A DNA stretch of 64,000 nt from Pseudarthrobacter enclensis (GCF_001457025.1 NZ_KQ758603.1:83943-147942), one strand, 5' to 3'; positions 26,155-35,436 are shown, numbered from the stretch's first letter. Program-made: numbers and translations. The notes: generated by a model not told the origin, from the letters alone.

Positions 26155-27282
26155 CTATCCGGCGCGTTCCAGCAGCACCATCACCTCGTAGTGGGTGGTC
26201 TGCGGGAACATGTCCAGGACCCGCGCCCGCCGGGCCGTGAAGGACGGCAGCGCCGCCAGGTCCCGGGCCAGGGACTGGGCATTGCAGCTGGAGTAGACCA
26301 CGTGCCGCACGTCGGAGGCTTCCAGCCAGCCGCACAGTTCCTTGCCGATGCCGCGCCGCGGCGGGTTCACGATGACCAGATCGGGGGACTGTTCCGCGGC
26401 CAGCGCGAAGGCGGTGGCGTCGCCTGCCTCGAACTGCATGCCCTGCAGCCCGGCTTCGTCGCTGCTGAGCCGTGCGGAGGCGATGGCCTCGCTGCTGAAC
26501 TCGATGCCGGTGACCGTGCGTCCGGGCGCGGCCGAATGCAGGGCAAACCCGCCCACACCGCAGTACAGGTCCCAGACGGAGGCCGGTGCCAGCTCGTTGA
26601 CCCAGTCGCGGCCTTGCCGGTACAGTGCGGCCGCCATCCCGCTGTTGGTCTGGAAGAAGCTTTGCGGGCGGAGGTGCAGGTTGATGCCGTTGACCCGCAT
26701 GTTCAGGGTGGACTGCTCCGTCAGCAGGATTTCCCGGTCGCCCTCCAGGACGGCCTTGTGCTCGGGGTGCAGGTTGACGGACACCACCTTTACCTGCGGC
26801 AGCTCGGCCAGCAGGTCCGGCAGGTGTTTGCGGATCCGCGGGACCAGTTGGTCGGTGCGGAGGACCAGGCGCAGCATGATGTCGCCGTCGGGGGACTCGG
26901 TGACGATGATGTGCTTCAGTTCGCCGCTGCGGTGGGGGACGTCGTAGGGCGTGATCCGGTGCAGGCGGATGAAGTGGGCCACCACAGGGAAGACTGCGCG
27001 CAGGCCGGGGGAGCAGACACCGCATTTGCGCAGGTCGATGCCGTGCCCGTCCGCGTCCAGGATGCCGATGGTGGGATTCCTGGCCGTGCCGCTGACCACC
27101 ATCTTGGCCTTGTTCCGGAAGGCCGACTCCTGGCTGGCGATGGGTTCCAGCCATTCCAGCGCCGCGTGGTCTGATAGCAGGGCCTGGCAGTGCGACTGCT
27201 TTCCGGCCAGCTGCTCCGTGTAGGGGCTGCCCATCAGGGTGCAGGAGCGGCAACGGCCGGCATCGAAGTAGGAACACTGCAT
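26155..27282 (-). CDS. rlmC: 23S rRNA (uracil-C5)-methyltransferase, RlmC-like
   Basis: 375 residues, the short RlmC/RumB length without a TRAM domain. Iron-sulfur cluster cysteines C3, C11 and C14 plus C87 or C90 are present. The SAM-binding motif is WDLYCGVGGFALH, motif IV is NPPRRGIGKELC, and the nucleophile Cys lies in YSSCNAQSLARDL. It should methylate U747 (E. coli numbering) of 23S rRNA. In some actinobacteria this family covers related positions, so position specificity is inferred. It is convergent with paiB, stops 5 nt apart. Confidence 0.92.
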   Translation of the reverse strand: MQCSYFDAGRCRSCTLMGSPYTEQLAGKQSHCQALLSDHAALEWLEPIASQESAFRNKAKMVVSGTARNPTIGILDADGHGIDLRKCGVCSPGLRAVFPVVAHFIRLHRITPYDVPHRSGELKHIIVTESPDGDIMLRLVLRTDQLVPRIRKHLPDLLAELPQVKVVSVNLHPEHKAVLEGDREILLTEQSTLNMRVNGINLHLRPQSFFQTNSGMAAALYRQGRDWVNELAPASVWDLYCGVGGFALHSAAPGRTVTGIEFSSEAIASARLSSDEAGLQGMQFEAGDATAFALAAEQSPDLVIVNPPRRGIGKELCGWLEASDVRHVVYSSCNAQSLARDLAALPSFTARRARVLDMFPQTTHYEVMVLLERAG

Positions 27283-27317
27283 GACCCCGCAATTTTACCT
27301 GCTGCCCGGGACACGCC

Positions 27318-27352
27318 CGACGCCGGCATCCGGGGGAGTGCCGGCGTTGTCC
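27318..27352. repeat. Intergenic hairpin repeat, family B, copy 1
   Basis: GACGCCGGCATCCGG followed by GGGAGTGCCGGCGTTGTCCG. The GGCAT/AGTGCC and CGCCGG/CCGGCG arms pair. It resembles the copies at 29002, 58781 and 61294. It lies between rlmC (start 27282) and mmuP and is not coding. Confidence 0.5.
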
Positions 27353-27403
27353 GTTCCCGTCGGGGGCATTTTGGCGGCCGGAAGGTAACAGCGTGCAACA
27401 TAA

Positions 27404-27413
27404 GCATGGATGC
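27404..27413. promoter_or_regulatory. GCATnGATGC palindrome upstream of mmuP
   Basis: GCATGGATGC, followed by ATGCCGTTAATGC. The same core, GCATTGATGC, lies directly before the mmuM promoter at 30778. The two genes act in one pathway and are separated by two IclR-type regulator genes, so a shared operator is a reasonable inference. The mmuP leader from here to the GTG start is about 135 nt. Confidence 0.5.
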
Positions 27414-27547
27414 ATGCCGTTAATGCACTGAAATTCGGTGGGCGTGCTACTTTCGGCTGTGCCGCCCTGCGATTCTTCGGCCTGCTCCCGCCTGCGGACG
27501 GTCCGGATTCGGACGGCGGCCCCCAACACCCCATCCTGGAGACGCCT

Positions 27548-28987
27548 GTGGAACCCACAACACCTGCCCTTGCCGCCCGGCCCGACCCGTCGCTGTCCGG
27601 AGAGTCCAGCGAGTCCGGGCTGCGCCGGTCCATGGGGCCGCGGCACCTGGTGATGATCGCCATGGGCGGCGTCATCGGCTCCGGGCTGTTCCTCAGCTCC
27701 GGCTACACCATCTCCCAGGCCGGCCCGCTCGGCGCGGTGATCGCCTACATCGTGGGCGCCTTCGTGGTGTACCTGGTGATGGCCTGCCTGGGGGAACTGG
27801 CCATCGCCTACCCGGTCTCCGGGGCGTTCCACATCTACGCCGCCCGCTCCATTGGCCCGGCCACCGGCTTTGCCACGGCTTGGCTCTACTGGCTGTGCTG
27901 GGCCGTGGCCATCGGCTCCGAGTTCACCGCCTCAGGCCTGCTGATGCAGCGCTGGTTCCCGGACGTGGAGGTCTGGGTCTGGTGCCTGGTCTTCGCGGCG
28001 GTCCTGTTCGGCCTCAACGCGGTGTCCTCGAGGTTCTTCGGTGAGGCGGAGTTTTGGTTCGCCATCGTGAAGGTGGCCGCGATCATCGGCCTCATCGTCC
28101 TGGGCGGGGCTGCCCTGTTCGGCTTCCGTCCGCTCGGCGGCAGCGGCGAACACCCGTTCCTGTTCGAAAACTTCGCCACCGGATCCGGGGTGTTCCCCAA
28201 CGGCTTCACCGGCGTCCTGGTTACCGTGCTGGCCGTGTTCTACGCCTTCTCCGGCTCCGAGCTGATCGGCGTTGCCGCCGGCGAAACCAAGGACCCGGCC
28301 ACCGCCATCCCCAAGGCACTGCGGACCACCGTGATCCGCCTCCTGATCTTCTTTGTCGGCGCCATCGCCGTCATCGCCGCCACTATCCCGTACACCGAGG
28401 TGGGGCTGGACGAGAGCCCCTTCGTCACCGTCTTCTCCGCCATCGGCATCCCGTTTGCGGCCGACATCATGAACTTCGTCATCATCACCGCGCTCCTGTC
28501 CGCTGGCAACAGCGGCCTGTTCTCCTGCGCCCGCATGCTCTACTCGCTCGCCGACGAAGGACACGCTCCCCGCACCCTGAAGAAGCTGACCCGCCGCGGC
28601 ATTCCGCTGGCCGCGCTCTCCCTGAGCATGGTGGGCGGCGTGGCGTCACTGATCAGCAGCGTGGTGGCACCGGAGACGGTCTACCTGGTCCTGGTGTCCG
28701 TGGCCGGCTTTGCGGTGGTGGGCGTCTGGATGTCCATCACGGCCTCGCATTACTTCCACCGGCGCGCGTTCATCCGGCACGGCGGCGACACCTCCACCCT
28801 GGCCTACAAGGCCCCGCTGTTCCCGCTGGTCCCCATCCTGGCCTTCACGTTGTGCGTCGTCTCGCTGGTGGGCATCGCCCTGGATCCAGCCCAGGCGCCG
28901 GCACTCTACTTCGGGGTTCCGTTCGTTGCCGCGTGCTACCTCTACTTCCACCTCCGCCACGGCCGCAGGGCAGCGGCGGCCCGCTAA
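27548..28987 (+). CDS. mmuP: S-methylmethionine permease
   Basis: A 479-residue APC-superfamily amino-acid permease starting at GTG 27548 (CCTGGAGA upstream). Twelve helices are expected. From LRRSMGPRHLVMIAMGGVIG through GLNAVSSRFFGEAEFWFAIVKVAAI it follows E. coli MmuP closely (RHLVM, GVIG.GLF, GAFH.YAAR, WLYWL.W.VA.GS.FTA). Homocysteine S-methyltransferase MmuM lies 1.8 kb downstream on the same strand, which supports S-methylmethionine as substrate. I saw no SAM riboswitch in the leader. Confidence 0.85.
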   Translation: MEPTTPALAARPDPSLSGESSESGLRRSMGPRHLVMIAMGGVIGSGLFLSSGYTISQAGPLGAVIAYIVGAFVVYLVMACLGELAIAYPVSGAFHIYAARSIGPATGFATAWLYWLCWAVAIGSEFTASGLLMQRWFPDVEVWVWCLVFAAVLFGLNAVSSRFFGEAEFWFAIVKVAAIIGLIVLGGAALFGFRPLGGSGEHPFLFENFATGSGVFPNGFTGVLVTVLAVFYAFSGSELIGVAAGETKDPATAIPKALRTTVIRLLIFFVGAIAVIAATIPYTEVGLDESPFVTVFSAIGIPFAADIMNFVIITALLSAGNSGLFSCARMLYSLADEGHAPRTLKKLTRRGIPLAALSLSMVGGVASLISSVVAPETVYLVLVSVAGFAVVGVWMSITASHYFHRRAFIRHGGDTSTLAYKAPLFPLVPILAFTLCVVSLVGIALDPAQAPALYFGVPFVAACYLYFHLRHGRRAAAAR

Positions 28988-29001
28988 AGCGGGGAACGGA
29001 C

Positions 29002-29062
29002 GACGCCGGCACCCGCCCGGGTGCGCCGGGCACCTGCCGTGGCTGGCGCCGCCGTCGTCCGC
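29002..29062. repeat. Intergenic hairpin repeat, family B, copy 2 (extended)
   Basis: GACGCCGGCACCCGCCCGGG at its left end, a second GTGCGCCGGGCACC arm, and GCGCCGCCGTCGTCCGC at the right end (29046-29062). The outer CGGACGACG (from 28998) pairs with CGTCGTCCG. It begins 10 nt after the mmuP stop, so it may terminate that transcript. Confidence 0.5.
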
Positions 29063-29132
29063 GCATGGGTGCCCCCGGCAGGAGGGCAGGTGGCAACCGG
29101 CCGGCGGCCTCCGTGCGAGAATGGGGCCCGTG

Positions 29133-29912
29133 ATGGCAGGGAACGGCAAAACCGGCGTGGATCCTGCCGAGGCGTCCTCGATGGCGCAGGGGCTGCGGAT
29201 CGTGCGGCTGGTGGTTGACCTCGAAAAGCTGGGCCGCCCGCTCCCCGGAGTGTCGCAGCTGGCAGCCGAGCTCTCCATGGAGCAGAGCCGGGTGTCCCGC
29301 CTGACCCGGGAATTGTACGATCTTGGCCTGCTGGAACGTGAAGGCCGTGGACCCTTCCGTGCCGGGCCGGCGTTCTTTGCCCTGGCCGCGTCATTGAACA
29401 TCGGGTGGGTGCTGGCCGCCGGTCCCGTGCTGGAAAGCCTGGTCAGTGCGCTGGAAATGCGTGCCCGGGTGTCCGTGCGCGACGGGTTCCGTGCCATCCT
29501 GGTCCGCAGCTCCAGCAACGACTCCGTTCCCGGGAGTTTCGTCAAACCCGGCATGGTCAGTCCCGTGTGGTGCACCGGCGCCGGCCGAGCCCTGCTGTGG
29601 GACCTTGACCGTCCCGGCTTGGAGGCGCTGCTGGGGGACATCAATTATGTGGGCATCGGCGGCCCCAACGCCGCCCACTCCACCGGGGAGGTCTGGGACC
29701 TGATGGTCCGTGACCGGGCGGCCGGAGTCATTGCTGGCGGCGAGGAATTCGAGCACCACGTGGTGGAACTCGCCGTTCCCGTGCGCGGCCCGTCCGGGGA
29801 CATCCAGGCATCGGTGAGCGTGCTGGGGAGCCCCGCCCAGGCCGGCCGGCCCGGTGCGGCTGCCGCGCTGCTGGCCGCAGCCGAACACCTGGGCTCCGCA
29901 GCGGCCGTTTAA
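29133..29912 (+). CDS. IclR-family regulator
   Basis: About 259 residues from ATG 29133; in-frame ATG 29121 and GTG 29130 are alternatives. The IclR winged helix (GLRIVRLVVDLEKLGRPLPGVSQLAAELSMEQSRVSRLTRELYDLGLLEREGRG) is followed by an IclR effector domain (about 80-255; GRALLWDLD, VVELAVPVRGPSGDIQASVSV). It lies between mmuP and mmuM and is convergent with a second IclR gene, so both are candidates for binding the shared GCATnGATGC motif. Effector unknown. Confidence 0.85.
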   Translation: MAGNGKTGVDPAEASSMAQGLRIVRLVVDLEKLGRPLPGVSQLAAELSMEQSRVSRLTRELYDLGLLEREGRGPFRAGPAFFALAASLNIGWVLAAGPVLESLVSALEMRARVSVRDGFRAILVRSSSNDSVPGSFVKPGMVSPVWCTGAGRALLWDLDRPGLEALLGDINYVGIGGPNAAHSTGEVWDLMVRDRAAGVIAGGEEFEHHVVELAVPVRGPSGDIQASVSVLGSPAQAGRPGAAAALLAAAEHLGSAAAV

Positions 29913-29954
29913 CTCAGGGTGAGGCGTGGCCCCGGCATCAGGCGCGGCCCGGTA

Positions 29955-30722
29955 TCAGGTGGTGGCGCGGTAGCCGAGCCGGGCCTCAAGCCACCGGCCC
30001 TGCTCCAGCAGCGCCGCCGCGCACGCATCCCGGCGTGGTTCCAGCCGGGCCTTGATGCCCACGATCTGCAAGGCGGCAGCCACCTCGCCCCTGAAGTCGC
30101 GGACGGGGACTGCCAGCGAATAGAGCCCGGGCTCGGCTTCCTCGTCCACCACCGAGTAGCCCCGGAGCCGTGCGGCGTCCCGGCGGGCCAGGAAGTCGTC
30201 GATGCCTGTTGGAGTGTTGGGGCCGTGGCGGATGAAGTCCACAGCGGCGAAGACCGTGCGGACTTGCCCGGCCGTGGCTTCCCACAGCACCGCCTGGCCG
30301 GCATCGCTGCAATACGCGGGGTAGGGCCGTCCCAGCCAGGAACCCACCAGGTTGCTGCCCGGCGGCACGCTCTCCCCGATGGTCACGGTGCCGGAACCCT
30401 GCAGGATGCCCAGGAAGCAGGCTTCGTCCGTGGCGGCGGCCAGGGTGTCCAATGCCGTAGCACCGTCGCTTTCCAGGCGCCGTGCCGTGAGCAGCTGGGC
30501 GTCGGTCAGCAGCGACCAGTCCAGCCTGTAGCTCCGGGCCTCCGCCCGGGCCAGGAAACCCTCCTGCGAGGCGCTGCGAAGGTACCGCGACACCTGGCTG
30601 CGGTCCCGGTCCAGGCCGGCTGCGATGTCTGCCACGGATCCGTCGGCCAGCCCTGCGGCATGCCGGGCACCCACCGCCATGACCGCCTGGATTCCACGGC
30701 CCATGCTGGAGGTCTTCGGCAT
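29955..30722 (-). CDS. IclR-family regulator (divergent from mmuM)
   Basis: 255 residues from MPKTSSMGRG; an upstream Met at 30752 is possible. Winged helix: GIQAVMAVGARHAAGLADGSVADIAAGLDRDRSQVSRYLRSASQEGFL. Effector domain: GSWLGRPYPAYCSDAGQAVLWEA ... YSLAVPVRDFRGEVAAALQIVG. It is divergent from mmuM with 78 nt between them, so it is the most likely direct regulator of mmuM, and perhaps of mmuP too. It shares the fold but not close similarity with the convergent neighbour. Confidence 0.85.
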   Translation of the reverse strand: MPKTSSMGRGIQAVMAVGARHAAGLADGSVADIAAGLDRDRSQVSRYLRSASQEGFLARAEARSYRLDWSLLTDAQLLTARRLESDGATALDTLAAATDEACFLGILQGSGTVTIGESVPPGSNLVGSWLGRPYPAYCSDAGQAVLWEATAGQVRTVFAAVDFIRHGPNTPTGIDDFLARRDAARLRGYSVVDEEAEPGLYSLAVPVRDFRGEVAAALQIVGIKARLEPRRDACAAALLEQGRWLEARLGYRATT

Positions 30723-30777
30723 GCTGCCGAGTCTAGTGGAGCGGATCTTCACAACGGGTAACAGTCATTAAACACAT

Positions 30778-30794
30778 GCATTGATGCGTATAGT
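30778..30794 (+). promoter_or_regulatory. mmuM operator and leaderless promoter
   Basis: GCATTGATGC (30778-30787) is immediately followed by TATAGT (30789-30794), a good -10 box. The ATG of mmuM is at 30801, 6 nt beyond the box, so transcription would begin at or next to the start codon, giving a leaderless mRNA. There is no ribosome site. A regulator bound to the palindrome would block the polymerase. Confidence 0.6.
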
Positions 30795-30800
30795 GATCGA

Positions 30801-31745
30801 ATGCCTGCCCGCGCCGCCCTGTCCGCCATGCTCGACGCCCCGGGTACCGTCCTGTCCGACGGTGCCCTCGCCACGGAACTGGAGGCCAGGGGCTGCACCC
30901 TGGACGATCCTTTGTGGTCCGCCAAGATCTTGGTGGAACAGCCCGGCCTGATCACGGACGTGCACCGGGACTATTACGCCGCCGGTGCCCGGATCGCCAC
31001 CACCGCCAGCTACCAGGCCACCCCGCAGGGATTCGCCCGGCGGGGGATGGGCGAAGCCGAGGCATTGGAACTCGTGGCGTTGTCCGTGCGCCTGGCCGAT
31101 GACGCCCGGCGCGCCCACCTGGCCAGCCATCCCGACGCCGGTCCCTTGCTGGTGGCCGGGTCCGTGGGGCCGTACGGGGCCTACCTCGCAGACGGCTCCG
31201 AGTACCGCGGCGACTACACCCTGACGGAGGCGGAGTTCCGGGACTTCCACCGTCCACGCGTCGAGGCCCTGGTGCGGGCCGGCGTCGACGTCCTTGCCTG
31301 CGAAACCCTGCCCTCCGCCGCCGAGGCACAGGCGCTCGCCGGGCTCACCCGGGAGGCCGGCGTCGAGTGCTGGTTCACCTTCACCCTGCGGGACGGCGGC
31401 CATATCAGCGACGGCACCCCGCTCGCCCACGTCGCTGAACTGCTGGACCCGCACCCGCACGTGGCCGCCGTCGGCGTCAACTGCGTGCCCCTGGGACTTG
31501 TCACCCCGGCCCTGACGGCCCTGCGGAGCGGCACCGGAAAGCCCCTGGTGGCGTACCCCAATTCCGGCGAAACCTACGATCCGCATACCAAGTCCTGGGC
31601 CGCCGTCGACGGGAACTCCGAGGTTCCGGCGGACCTTGCCGCCGGAACCCAGGAGTGGGAAGCGCTGGGTGCGCGCATCATCGGTGGGTGCTGCAGGACC
31701 ACGCCGGCGGACATCGCGGCCGTCGCGGGGCACATCGCCTGCTGA
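30801..31745 (+). CDS. mmuM: Homocysteine S-methyltransferase
   Basis: A 314-residue enzyme transferring a methyl group from S-methylmethionine (or SAM) to homocysteine, giving methionine. It has the barrel opening LSDGALATELEARGCTLDDPLWSAKIL. The zinc-binding cysteines are C228 (VGVNCVP) and C297-C298 (IIGGCCRTTP). The start ATG 30801 fits the leaderless promoter. Together with mmuP it forms an S-methylmethionine salvage pathway. Confidence 0.94.
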   Translation: MPARAALSAMLDAPGTVLSDGALATELEARGCTLDDPLWSAKILVEQPGLITDVHRDYYAAGARIATTASYQATPQGFARRGMGEAEALELVALSVRLADDARRAHLASHPDAGPLLVAGSVGPYGAYLADGSEYRGDYTLTEAEFRDFHRPRVEALVRAGVDVLACETLPSAAEAQALAGLTREAGVECWFTFTLRDGGHISDGTPLAHVAELLDPHPHVAAVGVNCVPLGLVTPALTALRSGTGKPLVAYPNSGETYDPHTKSWAAVDGNSEVPADLAAGTQEWEALGARIIGGCCRTTPADIAAVAGHIAC

Positions 31746-31824
31746 AACCCTGCTCGAGCAGCCGCCATCCCGCGTGTCCGTGCCAATGTGCCCCGGGAGC
31801 GGCGGTGCAACAGTTAAGGGACAC

Positions 31825-32376
31825 CTACCCGGTGCGGACCCCATAGGTGGCCAGGACGTTGCCCTTGCTGGTGCGCTTCTCGTCCAGGAGGTCCAGCCGG
31901 GTCAGCGGATCACCGTCCTCGAACAGCCGCCGGCCGCTGCCTGCGATCACGGGGTGGGTCATGAGCTGCAGCGAATCCAGCAGGCCCGCGAACAGCAGCT
32001 GCCGGACCACGGAAATGCTGCCGCACACGGCGATCTCCCCTCCGTCGCGGTCCTTGAGCCCGGCAACGAACTCCTCCAGCGGTGAGTCCATCAGGTGCGA
32101 GTTCTGCCACTCGAGCGGCTCCTGCAGGGTCCGTGACGCCACGAACTTTTCCACCGGGTTGATGAACGCGGCGAACTCCTGGTCCGTGGAGGCATTAGGC
32201 CAGTAGCCCGCCCATTCCTGGTAGCTCACGCGGCCCAGCACCACCGTATCCACCGAGTTGATCATGGTGTTCAGCCCCTCACCGAGCTCGGCATCGAAGC
32301 TGTCGAACTGGAACTTGAACGGTTCGGACACCACCCCGTCAATGGAGTGGAACAAGCCGGCGGTGACTTTGCGCAT
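31825..32376 (-). CDS. DHFR-like (RibD C-terminal) family protein
   Basis: A 183-residue protein starting at MRKVTAGL, after an AGGAGG site. It has the dihydrofolate-reductase-like fold of RibD C-terminal proteins: FHSIDGVV near the N-terminus, SVDTVVLGRVSYQEWAGYWP, KFVASRTL, GGEIAVCGSISVVRQLLFAGLLDSLQLMTHPVIAGSGRRLF. It presumably reduces a substrate with NADPH. The family is widespread and rarely characterised, so no reaction is assigned. It is convergent with mmuM. Confidence 0.85.
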   Translation of the reverse strand: MRKVTAGLFHSIDGVVSEPFKFQFDSFDAELGEGLNTMINSVDTVVLGRVSYQEWAGYWPNASTDQEFAAFINPVEKFVASRTLQEPLEWQNSHLMDSPLEEFVAGLKDRDGGEIAVCGSISVVRQLLFAGLLDSLQLMTHPVIAGSGRRLFEDGDPLTRLDLLDEKRTSKGNVLATYGVRTG

Positions 32377-32609
32377 GTGGAGCCTCCTGGGAATCGTCGG
32401 GACAAGGAATAACGTATGCGCTGGGTCCGGCGGGGGAAAGAGCAATTGCCGCCAAGGACGCCACAGTTGCTGCCAAAACGCGCGACGGCGGCGGGCCAGT
32501 TAGCTTCATCACTCGCCGTGGCGTCTTGCCGGGTTTTGGCGGAAACGGGCCCCATAATGTTGTTGATGCGGCCACTTTCCGCAGCCCCGGCCAGGCAGGA
32601 GGAAGTGCA

Positions 32610-33116
32610 TTGGAAACTCTCAAGAAGATCGTCCGCAACCAGTACTTTCCCGCCGGTGCCGTGCTTGCCGGCGTCGTCCTTTTTTGGCTGGTGGGCGTCC
32701 TTGGCGGATTGTCGCTGCTGCACAACAACCAGCCGCCGCTGACCACGCTGACCTGGCTGCTGTTCGTCTACACGGCCGCGGTGCTCACCCCGCTGGCAGG
32801 CCTGCTGGCCGCCCTGGATCTGTTCCGCCGCTGGCGCCGCAACCGTGCCGGCGTAGTGCAGGCCATCGACGAGGACGCCGATGAGGACATGAGGCCGTCC
32901 GCCGAGACCCTTGTTCCGGCCACCGCCCCGCACGAGGGCCCCTATGACCAGGCCCAGCCGCTCGTGGACGGGGAGCACCACTCCCACCCGGCACAGGACC
33001 GGCAGCCGCGTTCCGCTACCCCGCCCCGACCGGGTACCGCTCCCGGTGCCGGCCAGGCCGCGGCGGGCACGGCCAAGAAGAACCCCAAGCAGCCCGGCGG
33101 CCGGAAAGCGGCGTAG
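32610..33116 (+). CDS. Small two-helix membrane protein
   Basis: 168 residues. The start is TTG 32610, 7 nt after an AGGAGG site; there is no ATG or GTG in a better place. Two hydrophobic helices (about 15-37 and 50-74) are followed by a charged cytoplasmic segment (LFRRWRRNR) and a Pro/Ala/Gly/Lys-rich, probably disordered tail ending NPKQPGGRKAA. No family recognised. Confidence 0.65.
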   Translation: METLKKIVRNQYFPAGAVLAGVVLFWLVGVLGGLSLLHNNQPPLTTLTWLLFVYTAAVLTPLAGLLAALDLFRRWRRNRAGVVQAIDEDADEDMRPSAETLVPATAPHEGPYDQAQPLVDGEHHSHPAQDRQPRSATPPRPGTAPGAGQAAAGTAKKNPKQPGGRKAA

Positions 33117-33145
33117 CTCCGGCCGGTTCCGGCGTCGGCCGTTTC

Positions 33146-35299
33146 CTAGCGGGCGTTCAGCGCGCCCAGCGCCTGCTCCGCCCGGCCCAGCACGCCAGGC
33201 AACCGGGCAGCCGGCTCCGGACGTGAGAACAGGTACCCCTGGAGCGAGTCGCAGCCCAGCGACGTGAGGTAGTCCGCCTGTACGGGTGTTTCGATTCCTT
33301 CGCCGGTGACGGTCAGTCCCAGGCTGTGCGCCATGTTGATCATGGCGCTGAGGATGGGCAGGCGCTCGCTGCCCGTCCGCACCATCGACACGAACGTTTT
33401 GTCGATTTTCACCGTATCCACCGGCAGGTCCTGCAGCCGTCCCAACGACGAGTAGCCGGTGCCGAAGTCGTCCAGGGCAACCCTGGCGCCGGCGTCGCGG
33501 AGGGTGCTGAGCTGCCGGATGACGTTGCAGTCTGCATCGAAAAAGACGCTCTCGGTGACCTCCATGACCAGCTGCCGGGCGGCGACCCCGTATTCCTGTG
33601 CCAGGCGGAGAACGGTGGCGGCAAAGTCGTGTTCCTGCAGCTGCACGCCGGAGACGTTCACCGCCAGCGACCGTGCGGGGTCTTCGCCCAGCCACGGCGC
33701 CAGCTGCTGCATGCCCTGCACCATGACCTCCAGGCCAATTTCGCGGATCAGTCCGCTGCGTTCGGCGGGCGGGATGAAGTCCGACGGCGGCACGCGCCCG
33801 CCATCCCGGTCCCACCGTGCGAGGGCCTCGAACTGGACCACCTGACCCATCCGGTGCGACACGATGGGCTGGAACTCCACGGTGATTTCCCTGTTAGGTA
33901 CGGCAAACTGGAGGCCGCTCTCCAAATCCGTGCGCTGCAGGAGCGCGGTCATCATGTCCGGCTGGAACCGCAGGAAGCGGTTCTTGCCGGCAGCCTTGGC
34001 CGCGTACATGGCGATGTCCGCCTGGCGCAGCAACTCCGAGGGGCCCACGTCCTCCAGCCCACGGGACGCCAGGCCGAGGCTCAGGCTGGGGCGCAGCACC
34101 TGCCCGCTGATGATGACGGGAACGTGCAGGCAGCGGAGGATGCACGTGGCAATGTCCTCCACGTTGGGGCAGGCGGTCAGGAGCACCACGAACTCGTCAC
34201 CGCCCAGCCGGGCCACCACGTCCGCGGTGGGCACACATCCGCGCAGCCGGCGGGAAACCTCGATCAGCATGTCGTCGCCGGCCTGGTGGCCCAGGATGTC
34301 GTTGACTTCCTTGAAGTCGTCCAGGTCCAGGAGCAGCACATCCACGCTCTTGAGCCGCGGTTCCTTCAGCGATTCAGCCAGTGCGTCGTTGAACACGGCG
34401 CGGTTGGCCAGCCCGGTCAGCGGGTCCTGGAAGGCCATGACCCGCAGTTTCTCGGCCTGGGCGGCCAGGTCCAGCATGGCCTGGTGGGCCTGTTGCTGTG
34501 CCTGCCTCCTGGGCGTGACGTCGCGGAAGCTCCAGACCCGGCCCACGATAGTGTCGCCGGCGCGTTGCGGCCGGGAGTACCGTTCCACGGTGCGCCCGTC
34601 CCGGAACTCCAGGACATCGTGGGTTTCGGCAACAGGGTCGCCCTGGACTTCGGCGAGCCGGGACAGGAATGCCTCCGGATCCGCCATCTGGCCCATTACC
34701 CGCCGCATGACGGGATCGTCGCTGTCGCCGTCCATGAGCTCCTGGGGGATGTCCCACATGGTGAGGAACTGGTCGTTGTATCCGGCGACCCGGCCGTCGG
34801 AACCCATCACCAGGATGCCGTCCGCCGTGGATTCCAGCGTCGCCGTCAACAGGGACAGCACTTCGCGAAGGTCGGCATTGGCCTGGCGGTGCGAAGTACC
34901 CCGGACGGACAGCAGGTACCGCGACGGTGCCGGCCCGCCGTCGTCGAACGCGTCCTCCCGGCCCGGTGCAGCGAGCAGTGAACCGGCCACTTCGGCGGAG
35001 AATCGGGTGCCGTCCGCGTGGATCCAGTACACCTCACGGGGTGCCGGGGGATCGTCCGGCCGCTCCAGCAAGTGCCGGAGGATCCTGTCCATTTCCGGCC
35101 GGGAGGCAGCGGCCAACAGCGTACGGTAGTCGCGGCCCGCCAAGAGTCTGGGGTCCGGTCCGAACAGGCGGGATGCTGCCGCGTTGGCAAAGTCGATGGT
35201 GCCGGCGGCATCGATCGCCAGGAAGGCGTCGGGGCTGGCATCAAGCATGGCTTCGAACGTGCGCACCGCTGCTGTGCTGTTGTGCCTGGCTTCGGCCAT
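33146..35299 (-). CDS. PAS-PAS-GGDEF-EAL cyclic-di-GMP protein
   Basis: About 717 residues from MAEARHNS, which follows a GAGGGGG site (Met codons at 35320-35323 are alternatives). Two PAS domains (about 12-150 and 165-265; LTMWDIPQELM, VWSFRDVT) precede a GGDEF domain with intact RLGGDEFV (about 366) and an EAL domain with FEALARW (about 490) and DDFGTGYSSL. Both the cyclase and the phosphodiesterase motifs look catalytic. No membrane helix is present, so signals come through the cytoplasmic PAS domains. Which activity dominates cannot be told. Confidence 0.93.
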   Translation of the reverse strand: MAEARHNSTAAVRTFEAMLDASPDAFLAIDAAGTIDFANAAASRLFGPDPRLLAGRDYRTLLAAASRPEMDRILRHLLERPDDPPAPREVYWIHADGTRFSAEVAGSLLAAPGREDAFDDGGPAPSRYLLSVRGTSHRQANADLREVLSLLTATLESTADGILVMGSDGRVAGYNDQFLTMWDIPQELMDGDSDDPVMRRVMGQMADPEAFLSRLAEVQGDPVAETHDVLEFRDGRTVERYSRPQRAGDTIVGRVWSFRDVTPRRQAQQQAHQAMLDLAAQAEKLRVMAFQDPLTGLANRAVFNDALAESLKEPRLKSVDVLLLDLDDFKEVNDILGHQAGDDMLIEVSRRLRGCVPTADVVARLGGDEFVVLLTACPNVEDIATCILRCLHVPVIISGQVLRPSLSLGLASRGLEDVGPSELLRQADIAMYAAKAAGKNRFLRFQPDMMTALLQRTDLESGLQFAVPNREITVEFQPIVSHRMGQVVQFEALARWDRDGGRVPPSDFIPPAERSGLIREIGLEVMVQGMQQLAPWLGEDPARSLAVNVSGVQLQEHDFAATVLRLAQEYGVAARQLVMEVTESVFFDADCNVIRQLSTLRDAGARVALDDFGTGYSSLGRLQDLPVDTVKIDKTFVSMVRTGSERLPILSAMINMAHSLGLTVTGEGIETPVQADYLTSLGCDSLQGYLFSRPEPAARLPGVLGRAEQALGALNAR

Positions 35300-35381
35300 G
35301 CCACCACCCCCCTCGCACATCATAAGCGGGGAAGCGCCCGTTGTGGATGCGCCGTGACCTGCGGATTTGTCCCGGACACAG

Positions 35382-35415
35382 AAAAACGCCGCCCCGCGGA
35401 CGGGACGGCGTTTTC
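35382..35415 (-). terminator. Bidirectional-looking hairpin terminator
   Basis: AAAAACGCCGCCCCG (35382-35396) and CGGGACGGCGTTTT (35402-35415) pair with one mismatch around CGGA; the A-run and T-run suit termination in both directions. It lies 21 nt beyond the GlsB-type gene stop (leftward). Confidence 0.8.
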
Positions 35416-35436
35416 GGTAAGGAACTGTGGGTGCTG

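Noticed and set aside
27414..27547. SAM or SAH riboswitch in the mmuP leader
   Set aside because: I could not find the conserved cores of known classes; the leader could still be structured.
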